Positions 53,190 through 61,970 of a DNA stretch of 64,000 bases are shown here, one piece after another. Location: assembly GCA_020852965.1 (NCBI GenBank), contig JADYZV010000046.1, forward strand, positions 100,438-164,437. Reading direction: 5' to 3'. Positions within the stretch are counted from its first letter, which is position 1, and every line of letters starts with the position of its first letter. Both the position numbers and the translations under genes were made by a program. The notes beneath the pieces were generated by a model. It was given only the letters and a program-made list of their open reading frames with translations. It ran no database searches and was not told the DNA's origin. This DNA is from Pirellulaceae bacterium (lineage in GTDB: Bacteria > Planctomycetota > Planctomycetia > Pirellulales > Pirellulaceae).

Positions 53190-53705
53190 CTGGAAATAGC
53201 TGCTATTTCATGCGGCTTTTGCTGTTGTACCAATTCGCTCCCGCTACGGGAATCGAGGTTTTCGATATTCTACCCCCAATCCCGATCTTCATGCTAGCAA
53301 CCACCACTTCACCAATACAGTTTGCCCACGAATCACGCCAATGAGCGCGAACAAATGCAGAGCTCATAGGATATTTGTCGGGCCAGTCCGGCTTGTTCCT
53401 AAGTGGTTAGAGTTAATCGACTATTGCTATGACGTAAGTTGACTAGGAAGGGTAGGCTAAACGGTAGTCGGCAGAATGATTTAGAATGTCTCGCTTATGC
53501 CGCGCGGGGAGAAGCGTCAAACCGGAAGCGAATTAACCTTGAGATTTTGCATTTTGCATTTTGCAATTGTCATTTTTCAATCCTAGGGCGCTCGCCGCCT
53601 CTGAAGGTGAGATTTCGAGTAGCCCCTCCCTCTTAGAGCACCTGCTTTCCTAAGTCTGCCCCTAGCCCCAAGCCCCAAGAACCGCTTTTTGGTATTTCCC
53701 CACAT
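53190..53705. other. Intergenic region with repeats
   Basis: A copy of the family F terminal repeat (CACGAATCACGCCAAT) is at about 53325-53358, in the orientation of the 54176-54211 copy. A microsatellite-like stretch ATTTTGCATTTTGCATTTTG is at about 53545-53575. No gene is supported. Confidence 0.55.
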
Positions 53706-53740
53706 TTCATTCGCGCCAATTCGCGTGATTCGTGGGCAAA
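53706..53740. repeat. Left inverted repeat of the GxxExxY cassette (family F)
   Basis: Its reverse complement begins TTTGCCCACGAATCACGCGA and matches 54176-54211 at about 31 of 35 positions. It lies 6 bp from the gene's stop codon. Direct-orientation copies are at about 53325-53358 and 61198-61232. Confidence 0.85.
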
Positions 53741-53746
53741 GTCCCT

Positions 53747-54148
53747 TTAGCGGGTTCGAAAGCGTTTGTCGGTGTATACGAGTCGTTCCCAGTCGAGTTT
53801 CGGGTAGCTGCCGAAGTTGACGAGCAAGCCCAGGCGGAATCCGGTTGCATGCAAATAGTTGAGGACTTGGGCGCGGTGTTCGTCGGTCAGTTGTCCAACC
53901 GCTTTGAGCTCTACAATGATATTCTCGTAGCAGATGAAATCGGGAATGAACTTGCGTTTCAGTTCTTTGCCTCGATGGAATAACCGCAACGCTTGCCGAG
54001 GCACTGAGGGGAGACGCTGGTAGTCGAACTCGATTACCATGCACTCTTGATAAACCGATTCCAGGAAGCCACAGCCTTTGTCGTTGTAGACCTCAAAGCA
54101 AGCTCCCACAATCTTGTAACACTCCTCTCGGTAGACCAGATCTGTCAT
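53747..54148 (-). CDS. GxxExxY protein (PDDEXK-like nuclease fold)
   Basis: A 133-residue protein of the GxxExxY family, placed in the PDDEXK nuclease superfamily. The naming motif is GFLESVYQECM at about residues 27-37. The nuclease-like core has PDFICYENIIVELKAV, in which the Asp, Glu and Lys match the D...ExK active site, and the C-terminal HRAQVLNYLHATGFRLGLLVNFG is typical. Members are often found in many copies in environmental genomes; no activity is proven. The gene sits between inverted copies of a 35-bp repeat (53706-53740 and 54176-54211), a 506-bp unit in all. No neighbouring gene is functionally related. A decayed relative is at 40084-40166. Confidence 0.92.
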   Translation of the reverse strand: MTDLVYREECYKIVGACFEVYNDKGCGFLESVYQECMVIEFDYQRLPSVPRQALRLFHRGKELKRKFIPDFICYENIIVELKAVGQLTDEHRAQVLNYLHATGFRLGLLVNFGSYPKLDWERLVYTDKRFRTR

Positions 54149-54175
54149 CGTACACCCCTTTAAAATCGAATGGTT

Positions 54176-54211
54176 TTTGCCCGCGAATCACGCGAATCAG
54201 CGCGAATGGGA
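54176..54211. repeat. Right inverted repeat of the GxxExxY cassette (family F)
   Basis: TTTGCCCGCGAATCACGCGA followed by ATCAGCGCGAATGGG, inverted relative to 53706-53740. It is 28 bp upstream of the GxxExxY start codon, so it could also carry the promoter. Confidence 0.85.
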
Positions 54212-54541
54212 TTTCTAGCAATAAGGACGTAGCTTGCGTGTTTTTCTTACAACCAATTTATGGATTGCATTGCTTTTCCCGAAAATAGTTCAAAAATTTG
54301 CTGGCTCCCAGGGCGGTGAGTGCTCCGTCATCGATAGGAAGCAACTTTTCCCACAGCGCACCTTCCCGTTGCCTTCCGAAATAAGGAGTGCTCCCGCCCG
54401 CCGTGCATAAGCTGCCCGATGAGTAGTGGTGCGTAATTGAGTCGGAGTGAAAGTGCGACAGAAGATTACAAGGGTGCAATGCGCAGGTCGCGACAGGTCT
54501 CCCCACTACGCTCTAAAACCAAGAACCAAGAACCAAGAACT
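54212..54541. other. Intergenic region with a short heptamer array
   Basis: No gene is supported; an 82-codon open frame on the minus strand has no family features. AAGAACC units are at 54516-54540, directly against the end of the dual-OB gene. Confidence 0.5.
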
Positions 54542-55219
54542 TCATACGAATATGTTGTTGACTTGTAGCCAGTGCCTGGCGGGTTCATTCGAACTGCCGC
54601 GATAGGGGCGAGATAGTCCAACGGCTAGTAGGGCGGTCGGTGCGGCGGCTAGCCGCGCATTGACGGCCGCGACTTGAACCTCGTCGGGAGTGACGTGGTC
54701 GGCCGCGTAGAGTTCGATCCCAGTTACCGGCAGCCGCAGTGTTCCACGCTCGGTCTCGACAACGATGCGCACGCGGGGCAAGCCATCGTGGCCCGGCTCG
54801 AGATGCAGGTCGACCTTGGCGGCTCGTAGCACGCCCAGCGACCGCAGGCCACGCTTGGCCGGTATGGAGCAAGTGGTGCGAGTGTTCTCGAGCTCAGGTC
54901 CGAACAGCTTGGACAGCTCATCTTCGGCAATCGCGTCGAGCAGTTGCAGGAATTCGGTGTCGGGCATCTCGCCCAGCACGCGCACCTGTTCGCTGTTGAA
55001 CTGCCGATCCTCGATCTCGGGAACGATGCCGACGAAATGCGTCTTTCCCAAGTCGACGATCCTTCGCAGCGCAAACGGGCCACCATGCTCGGCGAGCAAT
55101 TCGGTACGTAATTGCGATCCGAGCACCGGCCGCACGTGGCGCTGGGTCTGTAAGTCGATTCCAGCGACGCAAATAAAGCCCTTTTGCATACGAGTCAAAT
55201 GATTGATGACAATACGCAT
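54542..55219 (-). CDS. Dual OB-domain-like protein
   Basis: A 225-residue cytoplasmic protein. It starts RIVINHLTRMQKGFICVAGID and QRHVRPVLG, then LRRIVDLGKTHFVGIVPEIED, a pattern I associate with the dual-OB (DuOB) family: two small beta-barrels expected to bind nucleic acid or nucleotides. The second half has VDLHLEPGHDGLPRVRIVVE and the end LSRPYRGSSNEPARHWLQVNNIF, which is conserved-looking. The family is reported around mobile and conflict-related loci, but no activity is known. Two DUF488 genes lie upstream on the same strand, with one secreted-protein gene between. The assignment is from memory of the pattern. Confidence 0.6.
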   Translation of the reverse strand: MRIVINHLTRMQKGFICVAGIDLQTQRHVRPVLGSQLRTELLAEHGGPFALRRIVDLGKTHFVGIVPEIEDRQFNSEQVRVLGEMPDTEFLQLLDAIAEDELSKLFGPELENTRTTCSIPAKRGLRSLGVLRAAKVDLHLEPGHDGLPRVRIVVETERGTLRLPVTGIELYAADHVTPDEVQVAAVNARLAAAPTALLAVGLSRPYRGSSNEPARHWLQVNNIFV

Positions 55220-55328
55220 AGCTCAACTCGCTAGGGCTATGGTGGCAAGGGTGGCAGGAGTCAATTGTGCAAAGCACCCGAAGGGCCGTTTCGGCAATTG
55301 ACTGTTGACTGCTGACCTCCTTTACCCT

Positions 55329-56318
55329 CTACCTATTCTTTTCGTTTCCAATCGCTTCACGCATAGGGAGAGAATGATCGTCAAAGGTCGATTCTTCACC
55401 GGTGCGGGCGTCCTCTAGGCGATCTCCGCGGTAGACTCCAAGTGATGTTAGCTGGATGGCATCGTCAACAGGTTCGTTGACTTGGCAGTCGTACCACTTT
55501 AACAATGTGGAGGTGAGTTTTTTGCTATCACCACCAGAATTTGTTACCACGAGCTTGATTTCTGATGGAATCCAGACACCATTTATTTTTTTCCATTCCC
55601 AACTGATCGTTGTGTTAGACACGCGACCGTTGCGATTCAATTCTCGCTCGATCCGAATGGGATTGCCAGACTTCGACAAGTCAACCACAATTTTCATCTT
55701 CTTCTCTGGATTAGATAGGAAGTTCGACAACACGAACACGTCACCGTCTCGAGTCAAACGACCATCAAACGTCGGGTCGTCGATGTGGTCGGCGTACATA
55801 GTGAGCAATTCGTCAATTTCCGCACCTTCGTAGGACATGAAATACTGCGGTACGAAAGCACCATTGTAGAACTCCGGGCGGGAGAAAGGCTTCGCATCAA
55901 CCATGACGGACTTCTTCCCTTGATAGTCCACATTGTGGATGACTCGGTAGTAAAGTCCATTGGTGAATAACTGAGCTTCGAAGAGTGGAGCGAATCGCTG
56001 AGGCTCATTTCCTTCTTTGATTTGTGATACCGGACTATCCGTCCTAGAGAAAAAGTACCCGCCAGTCTTCCAATCATAGGCGAACTGTATCGTTTTCTCA
56101 GAAACATTCTTCGTGCCATCCTTATAGGACTCACGCAGCATCGAAACATGCCCTTTTAGCGACACGAGCGAGTCAAGATTTGACCGGTAGGCCCTGGCCG
56201 CATCGTTTAGCACGTCCGAAGCGTCAGAACCGAATAATGTTCCACTAGCAATCGTGAAGATTGCCACTGTCAGGATAAAACCTGTGGCACTATTGAGAGT
56301 CAGCGGCTTTGCGGTCAT
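55329..56318 (-). CDS. Secreted protein of unknown function, possibly LolA-like fold
   Basis: A 329-residue exported protein. The ATG at 56318 has AGAAGG 6 nt upstream and gives the signal peptide SATGFILTVAIFTIASGTLFG; an ATG seven codons earlier is possible. The mature chain alternates strands such as KTIQFAYDWKTGGYFFSRTD, GLYYRVIHNVDYQGKKSVMV and TISWEWKKINGVWIPSEIKL. The I-N-G-V-W-I-P-S-E motif is typical of lipoprotein-carrier-like (LolA/outer-membrane lipoprotein sorting) domains often seen in planctomycete proteins. No active site is visible. It lies between the DUF488 pair and the dual-OB gene on the same strand. Confidence 0.65.
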   Translation of the reverse strand: MTAKPLTLNSATGFILTVAIFTIASGTLFGSDASDVLNDAARAYRSNLDSLVSLKGHVSMLRESYKDGTKNVSEKTIQFAYDWKTGGYFFSRTDSPVSQIKEGNEPQRFAPLFEAQLFTNGLYYRVIHNVDYQGKKSVMVDAKPFSRPEFYNGAFVPQYFMSYEGAEIDELLTMYADHIDDPTFDGRLTRDGDVFVLSNFLSNPEKKMKIVVDLSKSGNPIRIERELNRNGRVSNTTISWEWKKINGVWIPSEIKLVVTNSGGDSKKLTSTLLKWYDCQVNEPVDDAIQLTSLGVYRGDRLEDARTGEESTFDDHSLPMREAIGNEKNR

Positions 56319-56390
56319 AGGTGTCCTTCTTTTCTTCATTTAACTTATTGCCATTTGACTCCTGCCCCCTCAACCTCCTACCAAATTGCC

Positions 56391-56828
56391 TCACAAATGA
56401 ACAATCCTCACGTTGGGCCACTTGCGCTGCAAGTACTCGACGACCAGCCGCCGGTGACAGTGCTCGGGGGTCGCTTCGCTACAGAGCAGCACACTTGGCG
56501 TTTCAAAATCGCTCGGGGTGAGCTCGCTTTCGATGTGTCGTTCTTCCATCAGCTTGAGGAACTGGGGTTCGTACACGCTCCAGTCTCCTTTGTGTTTCTT
56601 GTAGGCATCCAAAATGTCTTGCGTGGGTGCCAGCAGCGGCTCGTGCACGTACTCGGCGTCGCACAATTCGCGCAGGAAATAGGCCAAGTCATCGCGTTTG
56701 GCAAAGGCGGCCAACTGCGAGACGTTGTTCAGCCGCACGTCGACTAGTCGCCGTATCCCAGCTCGTCGAATCCTTCCGAAGAAGTGTTCGGCGGAGCTTT
56801 GGGTGAAACCGATCGTAAAGATTTCCAC
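56391..56828 (-). CDS. DUF488 family protein (downstream of pair)
   Basis: A 145-residue protein. DUF488 features are FTIGFTQSSAEHFF at the start, LVDVRLNNVSQLAAFAKRDDL, and the C-terminal VLLCSEATPEHCHRRLV, with two Cys before the His-Arg. It starts at a GTG inside the upstream DUF488 gene (85-bp overlap) with GGAGCAAGAG as ribosome binding site, so the two are translationally coupled. This one belongs to the subgroup with VDVRLNN, whereas the upstream copy has ADVRSAPYS. DUF488 has no established biochemical role; the paired Cys-His motif suggests a catalytic or metal-binding site. Confidence 0.87.
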   Translation of the reverse strand: MEIFTIGFTQSSAEHFFGRIRRAGIRRLVDVRLNNVSQLAAFAKRDDLAYFLRELCDAEYVHEPLLAPTQDILDAYKKHKGDWSVYEPQFLKLMEERHIESELTPSDFETPSVLLCSEATPEHCHRRLVVEYLQRKWPNVRIVHL

Positions 56829-57352
56829 GACTCTTGCTCCAGTTCGCTAAACAAAAGAGATTGCTGTCCCACGCCCGAGAGCTGGTCAACTCTCTGTTGT
56901 GATTGTATTTGGCCATCGCCACGAATATGCTGCACTTCGATGCCGCGCTCCGCGAGCACGCGACTGATCAAACGATAGCGATGGCAGACCGTGGGGTCTT
57001 CCTCGCTGCACATCATCGCCACTCGATACTTTTCTCGGCCGCGCTCAATGCGCTCGATGCCCGACAGAAACAGCGGTGTTTCGGCTTGTCGCCAATACAG
57101 CACAAATCCCTCGTCGTCGTAGCAGTCGCTGTCCGGCGGTCGCCCGCCGAGCGAATCGCCTAAGAATAGGTATTGCAGTCCGGCAAATTTTACGGCTGAT
57201 TGTAGCGTTTCGCGATTGAAATGAGCCGTGTAGCGCGAGTAGGGAGCGCTGCGCACGTCGGCCAGCACTTCAATCTCGTGCTGCTCTAGTAGTGCGAGCA
57301 AGTGAGACTGCTCGTGATTCGAGTGACCAATCGTAAACAATCCAGCGGACAC
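56744..57352 (-). CDS. DUF488 family protein (upstream of pair)
   Basis: A 202-residue protein started at the GTG at 57352, giving MSAGLFTIGHSNHEQ, the usual entry of the family. It continues VLADVRSAPYSRYTAHFN, YLFLGDSLGGRPP and MMCSEEDPTVCHRYRLI, the last with the conserved Cys...CHR pattern. The C-terminal 35 residues are unlike the family and coincide with the overlap with the next gene, so the real domain ends near residue 165. It lies divergent from recQ, with about 280 bp between. Function is unknown. Confidence 0.85.
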   Translation of the reverse strand: MSAGLFTIGHSNHEQSHLLALLEQHEIEVLADVRSAPYSRYTAHFNRETLQSAVKFAGLQYLFLGDSLGGRPPDSDCYDDEGFVLYWRQAETPLFLSGIERIERGREKYRVAMMCSEEDPTVCHRYRLISRVLAERGIEVQHIRGDGQIQSQQRVDQLSGVGQQSLLFSELEQESWKSLRSVSPKAPPNTSSEGFDELGYGD

Positions 57353-57630
57353 GGCTCGGACTCTGCGATGAAAATGATGCGACAAACGATACCACAACAA
57401 CTAAATCGTAGCGAAAATGGCCAAGACTTTCAGCCGTCTATTGGACTATTGAGCCAATAATTTGTAGCCGTTCACGAGATTCTTACTTAAACGGGGCACG
57501 GATGACAGGCGCAGAAGTCGACATTTTTCGCTTCCTTGCCTTCTTATTACTTTCAGGCGAATGGCCCGAGCGATTACAAAACTTGTGAACGGCCATAAAA
57601 ATTTGCAATTGGCCCGACGAAAGGTTAAAA

Positions 57631-59913
57631 ATGCAGGTTGCCAATCCCGCTTGGCATCTAACTTGCCCAAGGAATCGAGCCATGCAAATCGATTTGCGAG
57701 ATCGTGTCGATGTTGGCCGTCTGTCGCCAGCAGACAGCGAACGCGAACTGCGGTTAGTGATGCAGCGAGTGTGGGGCTACTCGGAGTTCTTGCCTCTGCA
57801 GCTTGAAGCCATGCAGTCGGTGCTGTCCGGCCAAGATGCGTTGGTAGTCATGCCGACCGGCGGTGGCAAGTCGCTGTGTTTTCAAGCTCCGGCGTTGTGC
57901 CGTACGGGAATGGCCTTGGTCGTCTCGCCGCTGATCGCCTTGATGAAGGACCAAGTCGATGGGCTGCGCGAGTGTGGCATGTCTGCTGCCGCCATCCACT
58001 CGGGATTGTCAGCCGACGAGCGGCGTTCGATCGCGGCCCGTATCAACGATGGCTCACTGAAGTTTCTGTACGTCGCTCCCGAACGCCTGCTCACCGACGC
58101 CATGCTCGAATTTCTGCGCGATCGGCCCATCGCGTTAATCGCTATCGATGAAGCGCACTGCATTAGTTCATGGGGGCACGACTTTCGGCCAGAGTATCGC
58201 GAGTTGTGGCGATTGGGTGAAGTGTTTCCTGGTGTGCCGCGCTTGGCGCTCACCGCCACGGCGACCTCTAAGGTTCGCGACGACATCGTGGGGCAATTGC
58301 GCCTGGATAATTCTCGAATGTTGGTTGGCGATTTCCGCCGCTCGAATTTAACCTACCATGTCGCGCGTCGAGCTGGTGGACTGAATCAAATCTGTTCGGT
58401 ACTCGACCGCTATCGCGATTCTTCGGGAATCGTGTATTGCATTTCTCGGAGCGACGTCGAGGAGACGAGCTCGCGGTTGAATGCGTTCGGTTATCGCACA
58501 TTGCCGTACCATGCAGGGCTAAGTGACGATGTGCGAAGGAGCCACCAAGATGCGTTCATTCACGACCAAGCTGCTACGATGGTGGCTACCATTGCATTTG
58601 GTATGGGGATCGACAAGTCGAATGTCCGCTACGTGATTCATGCTGGCATGCCACAGTCGCTGGAGAACTATCAGCAGGAGAGTGGTCGCGCTGGTCGCGA
58701 TGGATTGCCAGCCGAGTGCTGGCTACTCTACTCGTCACAGGATCGCCAACTGTGGCGGCGTATTTTGCAGGACGCGCCGGAGGAGTCGCAGTTGGCGGGG
58801 CAAGAGGCCCTGCAAAGTGTACTCGACTACTGCACTACAGTCGGCTGTCGCCAGCAAGAGTTGTTGAAACATTTTGGTCAGAAGCTTGAGCAACCGTGCG
58901 GTGCGTGCGACATTTGTTTGGGCGAATTGCAACTAGTCGACGAGCCGTTGATTGTGGCGCAGAAGATTCTATCTTGTGTGCTGCGCGTCGATCAGAGGTT
59001 TGGTGCCGACTACGTGTCCAAAGTACTGATTGGATCGAATGAGAAACGCATCGTACGCTTTGGTCATCAACGCTTGAGTACGTGGGGGATATTGAAGGAG
59101 TACTCGCGGTCCGACATTCGCGACTGGCTCGAACAATTGCAGCAACAAGGTTATTTGGCGAGATCGGGTGAACATCAAGTATTGGTGGTGACAGAGGCTG
59201 GACGAGATTTACTGCATGGAACTGGGGAGCCGCGTTTACTGCGAGCCATTTCGTCGCGGCAGGCGACGACGGCTTGGCGAATTGTCGATTCCTGGGAGGG
59301 TGTTGATCGTGGCTTGTTTGGAGAGCTGCGCGAGCTGCGTCGAGAACTGGCGACGGCGGCACAGCTCCCGAGCTATTTGATCTTTAGCGATGCGACGCTG
59401 AAGGACATTGCTCGGCGGCGACCGTCGACGATCGAGCTATTCTTGATGGTTCACGGCGTCGGTGAAAGGAAAGCTCAGCAATATGGCGAACGCTTCTTGA
59501 GCTGTGTGGCCGACTATTGTCAGCGTGCCGGCGTGCAGCTCGATCCCGTCACTCTACAGGAAGGTGCAGACTCACGCGGCGCAGGACATCACGGGGGCAA
59601 GGCCACGGGCGCTGCGGCGCAGCAAGCCTTTGAACTTTTTGAAAAGGGGATGGGTGTCGAGCAAGTCGCCGACTTGTTGCAGCGGGCTAGGTCGACGACC
59701 TATGACTACTTGGAAGCCTACATTGAGCATGCCAAAATTACCGATGCGACGCGTTGGTGCGATGCCTATGAAATTCTAAGGATCGAGACGGTGGCTGATT
59801 ATGTTGACGACAATCGCCTCAAGCCGATCCATACCGCACTGCATGGGGCTGCAAGCTACGAGAGCATCCGCATTGTGCTCGCTTGCAAACGCAATCGCGT
59901 CAGCCGTCGCTGA
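57631..59913 (+). CDS. recQ: ATP-dependent DNA helicase RecQ
   Basis: A 3'-5' DNA helicase of 760 residues for recombination and repair. Motifs in order: MPTGGGKSLCFQAPAL (Walker A), SPLIALMKDQV, IAIDEAHCISSWGHDFRPEY (DEAH box), LALTATAT, IAFGMGIDKSNVRYVIHAGMP and QQESGRAGRDG. The zinc-binding site (CTTVGCRQQELLKHFG, CGACDIC) and RQC winged helix follow, then an HRDC domain (ATLKDIARRRPSTIELFLMVHGVGERKAQQYG) and a C-terminal helix-turn-helix region of about 90 residues (AFELFEKGMGVEQVADLLQR). Two starts are possible: ATG 57631 (GAAAGG upstream) and ATG 57682 (AAGGAATCGAG upstream). Confidence 0.96.
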   Translation: MQVANPAWHLTCPRNRAMQIDLRDRVDVGRLSPADSERELRLVMQRVWGYSEFLPLQLEAMQSVLSGQDALVVMPTGGGKSLCFQAPALCRTGMALVVSPLIALMKDQVDGLRECGMSAAAIHSGLSADERRSIAARINDGSLKFLYVAPERLLTDAMLEFLRDRPIALIAIDEAHCISSWGHDFRPEYRELWRLGEVFPGVPRLALTATATSKVRDDIVGQLRLDNSRMLVGDFRRSNLTYHVARRAGGLNQICSVLDRYRDSSGIVYCISRSDVEETSSRLNAFGYRTLPYHAGLSDDVRRSHQDAFIHDQAATMVATIAFGMGIDKSNVRYVIHAGMPQSLENYQQESGRAGRDGLPAECWLLYSSQDRQLWRRILQDAPEESQLAGQEALQSVLDYCTTVGCRQQELLKHFGQKLEQPCGACDICLGELQLVDEPLIVAQKILSCVLRVDQRFGADYVSKVLIGSNEKRIVRFGHQRLSTWGILKEYSRSDIRDWLEQLQQQGYLARSGEHQVLVVTEAGRDLLHGTGEPRLLRAISSRQATTAWRIVDSWEGVDRGLFGELRELRRELATAAQLPSYLIFSDATLKDIARRRPSTIELFLMVHGVGERKAQQYGERFLSCVADYCQRAGVQLDPVTLQEGADSRGAGHHGGKATGAAAQQAFELFEKGMGVEQVADLLQRARSTTYDYLEAYIEHAKITDATRWCDAYEILRIETVADYVDDNRLKPIHTALHGAASYESIRIVLACKRNRVSRR

Positions 59914-60080
59914 GAAACGCCATTCCGTCGAGCTTGCCTTGGCGGAGGAAACACGTGGTAACTACATCCAAAAAAAGCGAGTTCGCGCGGTGCTCCGTTT
60001 CGGTGGCATGTTCCTCTGTAGCTTCCAGTGGTGCGTCCCGCCCGGGCAAGCCGGACGGAAACGAATGCCTACGATGAACA

Positions 60081-60677
60081 TCAAGAATCGGCGGGAAACA
60101 GTGCAGCCAACTCCAGCGGGTAACGCATGTCATCGAGATCCAGTTCGATTGTGTTATCGATTGTGACAAACGACTGTTCGCGGTAGGTGTTTCCATCGCT
60201 CTGTTGAAATCGTTCTAATCGTCGGTCGATCAGGTTGACGATCCAGTATTCGCTAACTCCGGCAGCGGCATAGATAGCTGCTTTGGCGCGGTCCTTTGCT
60301 AACGAAGTATCGGCTACTTCGATCAGTAGCCGGCATTCATTGGCGTAGGGATGCCGCATGCTGAAATCAGCGTCCTTTCCATGAACTACCGCCAGATCTG
60401 GTTCCGGCTCGCTGGTGTCCGTCGCGATTGGAAGTTGACACTGGGCAAGCCAGCCTACTGGTAAGACTCGCACCAACCAGTTGTTCAGATAGCGGACAGC
60501 ATATCCATGTGCGGGACGATGATTCATTTTTTCGACGATCCATCCTTCGAGTAGCTCCACACGATCCTCGGGGGCAAGCACACCCAATTCACCCAATTGA
60601 CGGTACTCCGCGACAGTGAAGCGGTGCATCGGGAACGGCGGAGGCGTTTCGGAGGTGAAGGTGATGGCCGCAGACAT
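60081..60677 (-). CDS. Uma2-family putative endonuclease (DUF820)
   Basis: A 198-residue protein of the Uma2 family, a branch of the restriction-endonuclease-like fold. The start at 60677 is the family-like Met; the upstream extension is not. It has FTVAEYRQLGELGVL, DRVELLEGWIVEKM, the catalytic-site region SEPEPDLAVVHG, and RLLIEVADTSLAKDRAKAAIYAAAGVSEYWIVNL, in which Glu and Lys complete the PDDEXK-type pattern. Such genes are abundant and often multi-copy in cyanobacteria and planctomycetes; function is unknown. It is convergent with recQ and stands alone. Confidence 0.92.
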   Translation of the reverse strand: MSAAITFTSETPPPFPMHRFTVAEYRQLGELGVLAPEDRVELLEGWIVEKMNHRPAHGYAVRYLNNWLVRVLPVGWLAQCQLPIATDTSEPEPDLAVVHGKDADFSMRHPYANECRLLIEVADTSLAKDRAKAAIYAAAGVSEYWIVNLIDRRLERFQQSDGNTYREQSFVTIDNTIELDLDDMRYPLELAALFPADS

Positions 60678-60766
60678 GGGAAAACAGGCTCGTCGCTTTG
60701 AAAATGAAATTGAAATAATATTATATTCTACCTCATGAAGCCCACGCCGGCGATAGCGATAAGCGT

Positions 60767-61114
60767 ATGATCGTGCGAGCACGGATAGAAAGGCCACTCT
60801 ATTGCACTTCACGCTTCTGCATTAACTGCGACCGTGACGCGACGATTTGCCAGCTTCGTTTGGCGTTGGTTCCCAATCAAGGGCACTCCGCTAAAAAACT
60901 GCTGGAGCAGGTCGAGGCTGCTATCACTACTACGCTCGCTTCGTTGGATGAGGCTTCAGCGGCCTCGGAAGTGGAACGGCAAAAAGTTGCAAGCTGGCGA
61001 TCGAGCATCGATGGCTGGCGAGCAAGTACTCGCCCAGTAGATGCTACGATTGAGGAAGTGGTGGTCATTGAAGGACCGATAGCTGATGTTGGTCTGTTGC
61101 TACCGATGCCGTAG
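60767..61114 (+). CDS. Possible small protein, unrecognised
   Basis: A 115-residue frame that starts upstream within the divergent region and ends at 61114. The middle (KKLLEQVEAAITTTLASLDE ... VERQKVASWRSSIDGW) is helical and charged and could be a coiled coil; the end PIADVGLLLPMP is hydrophobic. I find no family and no clear ribosome binding site, so this is uncertain; the true start may be farther in. Confidence 0.3.
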   Translation: MIVRARIERPLYCTSRFCINCDRDATICQLRLALVPNQGHSAKKLLEQVEAAITTTLASLDEASAASEVERQKVASWRSSIDGWRASTRPVDATIEEVVVIEGPIADVGLLLPMP

Positions 61115-61197
61115 TAAGGAGCGGGAAACATGCATGTTTGCCGTTTTCCAGTGGGAGTTCCTTTCCTCCCGCTGGAGGCTCCATGGCACCATACAGT

Positions 61198-61269
61198 GGC
61201 TTGCCCACGAATCACGCGAATAAGCACGAATGAAAGTAAATTAATGTGGCCCGACGCTCCGCCGTCGGT
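61198..61269. repeat. Solo family F copy followed by a family D palindrome
   Basis: GGCTTGCCCACGAATCACGC begins a solo family F repeat (61198-61232). CCGACGCTCCGCCGTCGG at about 61251-61268 is a family D palindrome (6-bp arms) with the shared AATGTGG prefix; other copies are at about 35876 and 50832. Confidence 0.75.
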
Positions 61270-61331
61270 TTCTGCAAGCACCGTCAACTGCAACTGACGA
61301 CCAAACGTTTGATAGTTTCTCCCACCGCCGA

Positions 61332-61970
61332 TCACCTTGACAAAACGCTTGGCTTTCTTTTGCGTCTGAACAACAGCCCCGCCAAGGCTGGTAGTGCGGC
61401 GCCCAGACAAGAGGGTTCGGGGACCGTGTTGACGTCGAAACTTTCCAGAGAAAAGCCATTGCCAGTTGCCGAGCCAATTACCAACGATTGTCCAGGGGCG
61501 ATCGAGTTCCCCAGCAGAAAACTTTCATTGGTGAAGTCGTAGATGTCCGTGGCGGCGTCAAAGGGAACGAGCGTTAAAGTTTCATTGAGACCGATCTTTA
61601 GTAAGGCCGATTCACCTGGACTGAAATCGCTGAGTTTAAGCTGTGTGAATGTAACAGGTCGATCGAAAGTGACGGTGATAAACTCCTCGACGCCATTGAA
61701 GGTGTCCAATCGAGCGGGGTCGTCGCCAGAGCCTGGAGCGTTGATTCCAAATGTTGTCGAGTTGGCATTGAGCTCACCAACGTTGGCAGTGAAGGTGGCG
61801 GTCAGTCCCATGCGAGTTATCGAGCCACTTTTTAGCTCGTCGATAAGCGAGTTACCGGCTACGTGTTCCCTTCCAAAAGTTATCAAGTCAGCTCGAGCCA
61901 TTGAGCCTGTGGCCGACCACATCGAACAGGAAATCAGAACCATTTCGCATGCAATTCGCATTTTCATCAT
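61332..61970 (-). CDS. PEP-CTERM sorting-signal protein
   Basis: A 212-residue exported protein. The N-terminal signal is IACEMVLISCSMWSATGSMARA. The mature part is a beta-rich domain (ITFGREHVAGNSLIDELKSG ... PVTFTQLKLSDFSPGE). The C-terminus ends VPEPSCLGAALPALAGLLFRRKRK: the VPEP motif, a hydrophobic stretch and a basic tail, the hallmark of proteins processed by an exosortase and anchored at or released from the cell surface. No exosortase is in the window. The domain itself is not assigned to a family. It is a single gene with about 880 bp of non-coding DNA upstream. Confidence 0.85.
   Translation of the reverse strand: MMKMRIACEMVLISCSMWSATGSMARADLITFGREHVAGNSLIDELKSGSITRMGLTATFTANVGELNANSTTFGINAPGSGDDPARLDTFNGVEEFITVTFDRPVTFTQLKLSDFSPGESALLKIGLNETLTLVPFDAATDIYDFTNESFLLGNSIAPGQSLVIGSATGNGFSLESFDVNTVPEPSCLGAALPALAGLLFRRKRKPSVLSR

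Noticed and set aside
53583..54044. 153-codon minus-strand open frame
   Set aside because: Overlaps the GxxExxY gene in another frame and spans the inverted repeat.
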